A stretch of DNA of 64,000 nt, taken from assembly GCF_024580145.1 (NCBI RefSeq), contig NZ_JANINI010000017.1, positions 17,582-81,581 of the forward strand, read 5' to 3'. Each line of letters begins with the position of its first letter. Within the stretch, counting starts at the first letter, position 1. Source of the DNA: Methyloversatilis sp. XJ19-49. Its GTDB lineage: Bacteria; Pseudomonadota; Gammaproteobacteria; Burkholderiales; Rhodocyclaceae. The notes beneath the pieces were generated by a model that ran no database searches, was not told where the DNA came from, and was given only the letters and a program-made list of their open reading frames with translations. Made by a program: the position numbers and the translations under genes. Shown here piece after piece: positions 63,510 through 64,000 of the stretch.

Positions 63510-64000
63510 TCAACCGCGGTGCGGGTCCGGAACCACGCGGTCGAGCACCTTGGCCGATGCGATCACGCCGGGCACACCGGCACCGGGGTGGGTGCCGGCG
63601 CCGACCAGATACAGGTTGTCCACTTCTTCGCTCTGGTTGTGCGGCCGGAACCAGGCGCTCTGCGTCAGCACGGGTTCCAGGCTGAAGGCCGCGCCATTGA
63701 TGGAATTCAGCTTGTCCTGGAAATCCTGTGGCGTGAGCATCATCGACGTGACGATTTCATCCGCCAGCCCGGGCAGGATGGAGTCGCTCAGGTATTTCTC
63801 GATCGCCTTGCGATAGGGCTCGGCCTTTTCGTGCCAGTCGGTGCCGCTGCCCAGATGCGGCACCGGCGACAGCACGTAGAAGGCGTCGCAGCCGTCCGGC
63901 GCCAGTGAAGTGTCGGTTTTCGTCGGCCGGTGCAGATAGAGGCTGAAGTCGTCGGCCACCACCTTGTTGCGGAAGATGTCGGTCAGCAGGCCTTCGTAGC
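63510..64000 (-). CDS. crtI: Phytoene desaturase (CrtI type), C-terminal part
   Basis: This minus-strand frame enters from the right edge and ends at 63510. It reads LLTDIFRNKVVADDFSLYLH, APDGCDAFYVLSPVPHLG, SMMLTPQDFQDKLNSINGAA, FRPHNQSEEVDNLYLVGAGT and HPGAGVPGVIASAKV, the conserved C-terminal half of bacterial CrtI, including the FAD-binding GAGTHPGAGVPG. It introduces double bonds into phytoene in carotenoid synthesis. The N-terminal two thirds and any crtB partner lie beyond the window. Confidence 0.93.
   Translation of the reverse strand, partial: YEGLLTDIFRNKVVADDFSLYLHRPTKTDTSLAPDGCDAFYVLSPVPHLGSGTDWHEKAEPYRKAIEKYLSDSILPGLADEIVTSMMLTPQDFQDKLNSINGAAFSLEPVLTQSAWFRPHNQSEEVDNLYLVGAGTHPGAGVPGVIASAKVLDRVVPDPHRG

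Overview
The window is high-GC DNA with dense, overlapping operons. Its gene content points to a Betaproteobacterium, most likely Rhodocyclales-like (Zoogloea, Methyloversatilis or Azoarcus relatives). The pointers are a PEP-CTERM/PrsT exopolysaccharide-associated system, a Nit1C nitrilase cluster, a CysB/CysI sulfur locus, a Gram-negative fad regulon with FadL, DsbC, UbiH and a betaproteobacterial N-type ATPase. The genus is an inference; no rRNA is present.

Layout. 1-2441: assimilatory sulfur locus (cysI running off the left edge, a TauE/SafE exporter, divergent cysB). 2508-6952: an unknown gene, the PEP-CTERM TPR protein PrsT and a PEP-CTERM surface protein behind a likely sigma-54 promoter. 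6979-11629 (minus): an Atm1/HMT-type ABC exporter, then a Ser/Thr kinase, a TssQ-like lipoprotein and a cyclase-like/PEGA membrane protein that look like one signalling module. 11880-14118: a degenerate HMA protein, a frameshifted PEP-CTERM gene, a relic of a MocR gene and a small secreted protein. 14147-23394 (minus): a ten-gene overlapping operon. Eight genes are the conserved Nit1C nitrogen-starvation/nitrilase set, followed by a Pnap_2097-type hot-dog protein and a MocR aminotransferase-like regulator; a near-consensus sigma-54 promoter precedes the operon. 23696-37011: an MgtC-like membrane protein and then a fatty-acid beta-oxidation regulon (TetR regulator with promoter/operator, FadE, two thiolases, two differently ordered hydratase/dehydrogenase fusions, thioesterase, FadL). 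37065-39204: dsbC, a ubiquinone-type hydroxylase and tRNA-Met.

39280-61917 looks like an accessory, stress- and metal-oriented region. It holds a SOUL protein, a wrecked nitric-oxide-reductase locus (norC/norD relics), a copper P-type ATPase with a small membrane protein, a large ATP-grasp-like protein of unknown role, a Met/His-rich periplasmic protein, a frameshifted sdhC relic, a calcium-type P2 ATPase, a DUF2254 protein and a complete N-type ATPase operon (atpDCQRBEFA-x-y-G). Two ribosome-linked genes, a baeRF3-type release-factor-like protein and an HPF/RaiA-type hibernation factor, lie between atpA and atpG. The window closes with an alpha/beta hydrolase, a REP inverted-repeat cluster and the 3' part of a CrtI-type phytoene desaturase.

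The best candidates for under-described biology are the N-ATPase operon with embedded ribosome factors, the sigma-54-driven extended Nit1C operon, the kinase/TssQ/cyclase module without any T6SS structural gene nearby, and the orphan ATP-grasp-like protein in the copper region.
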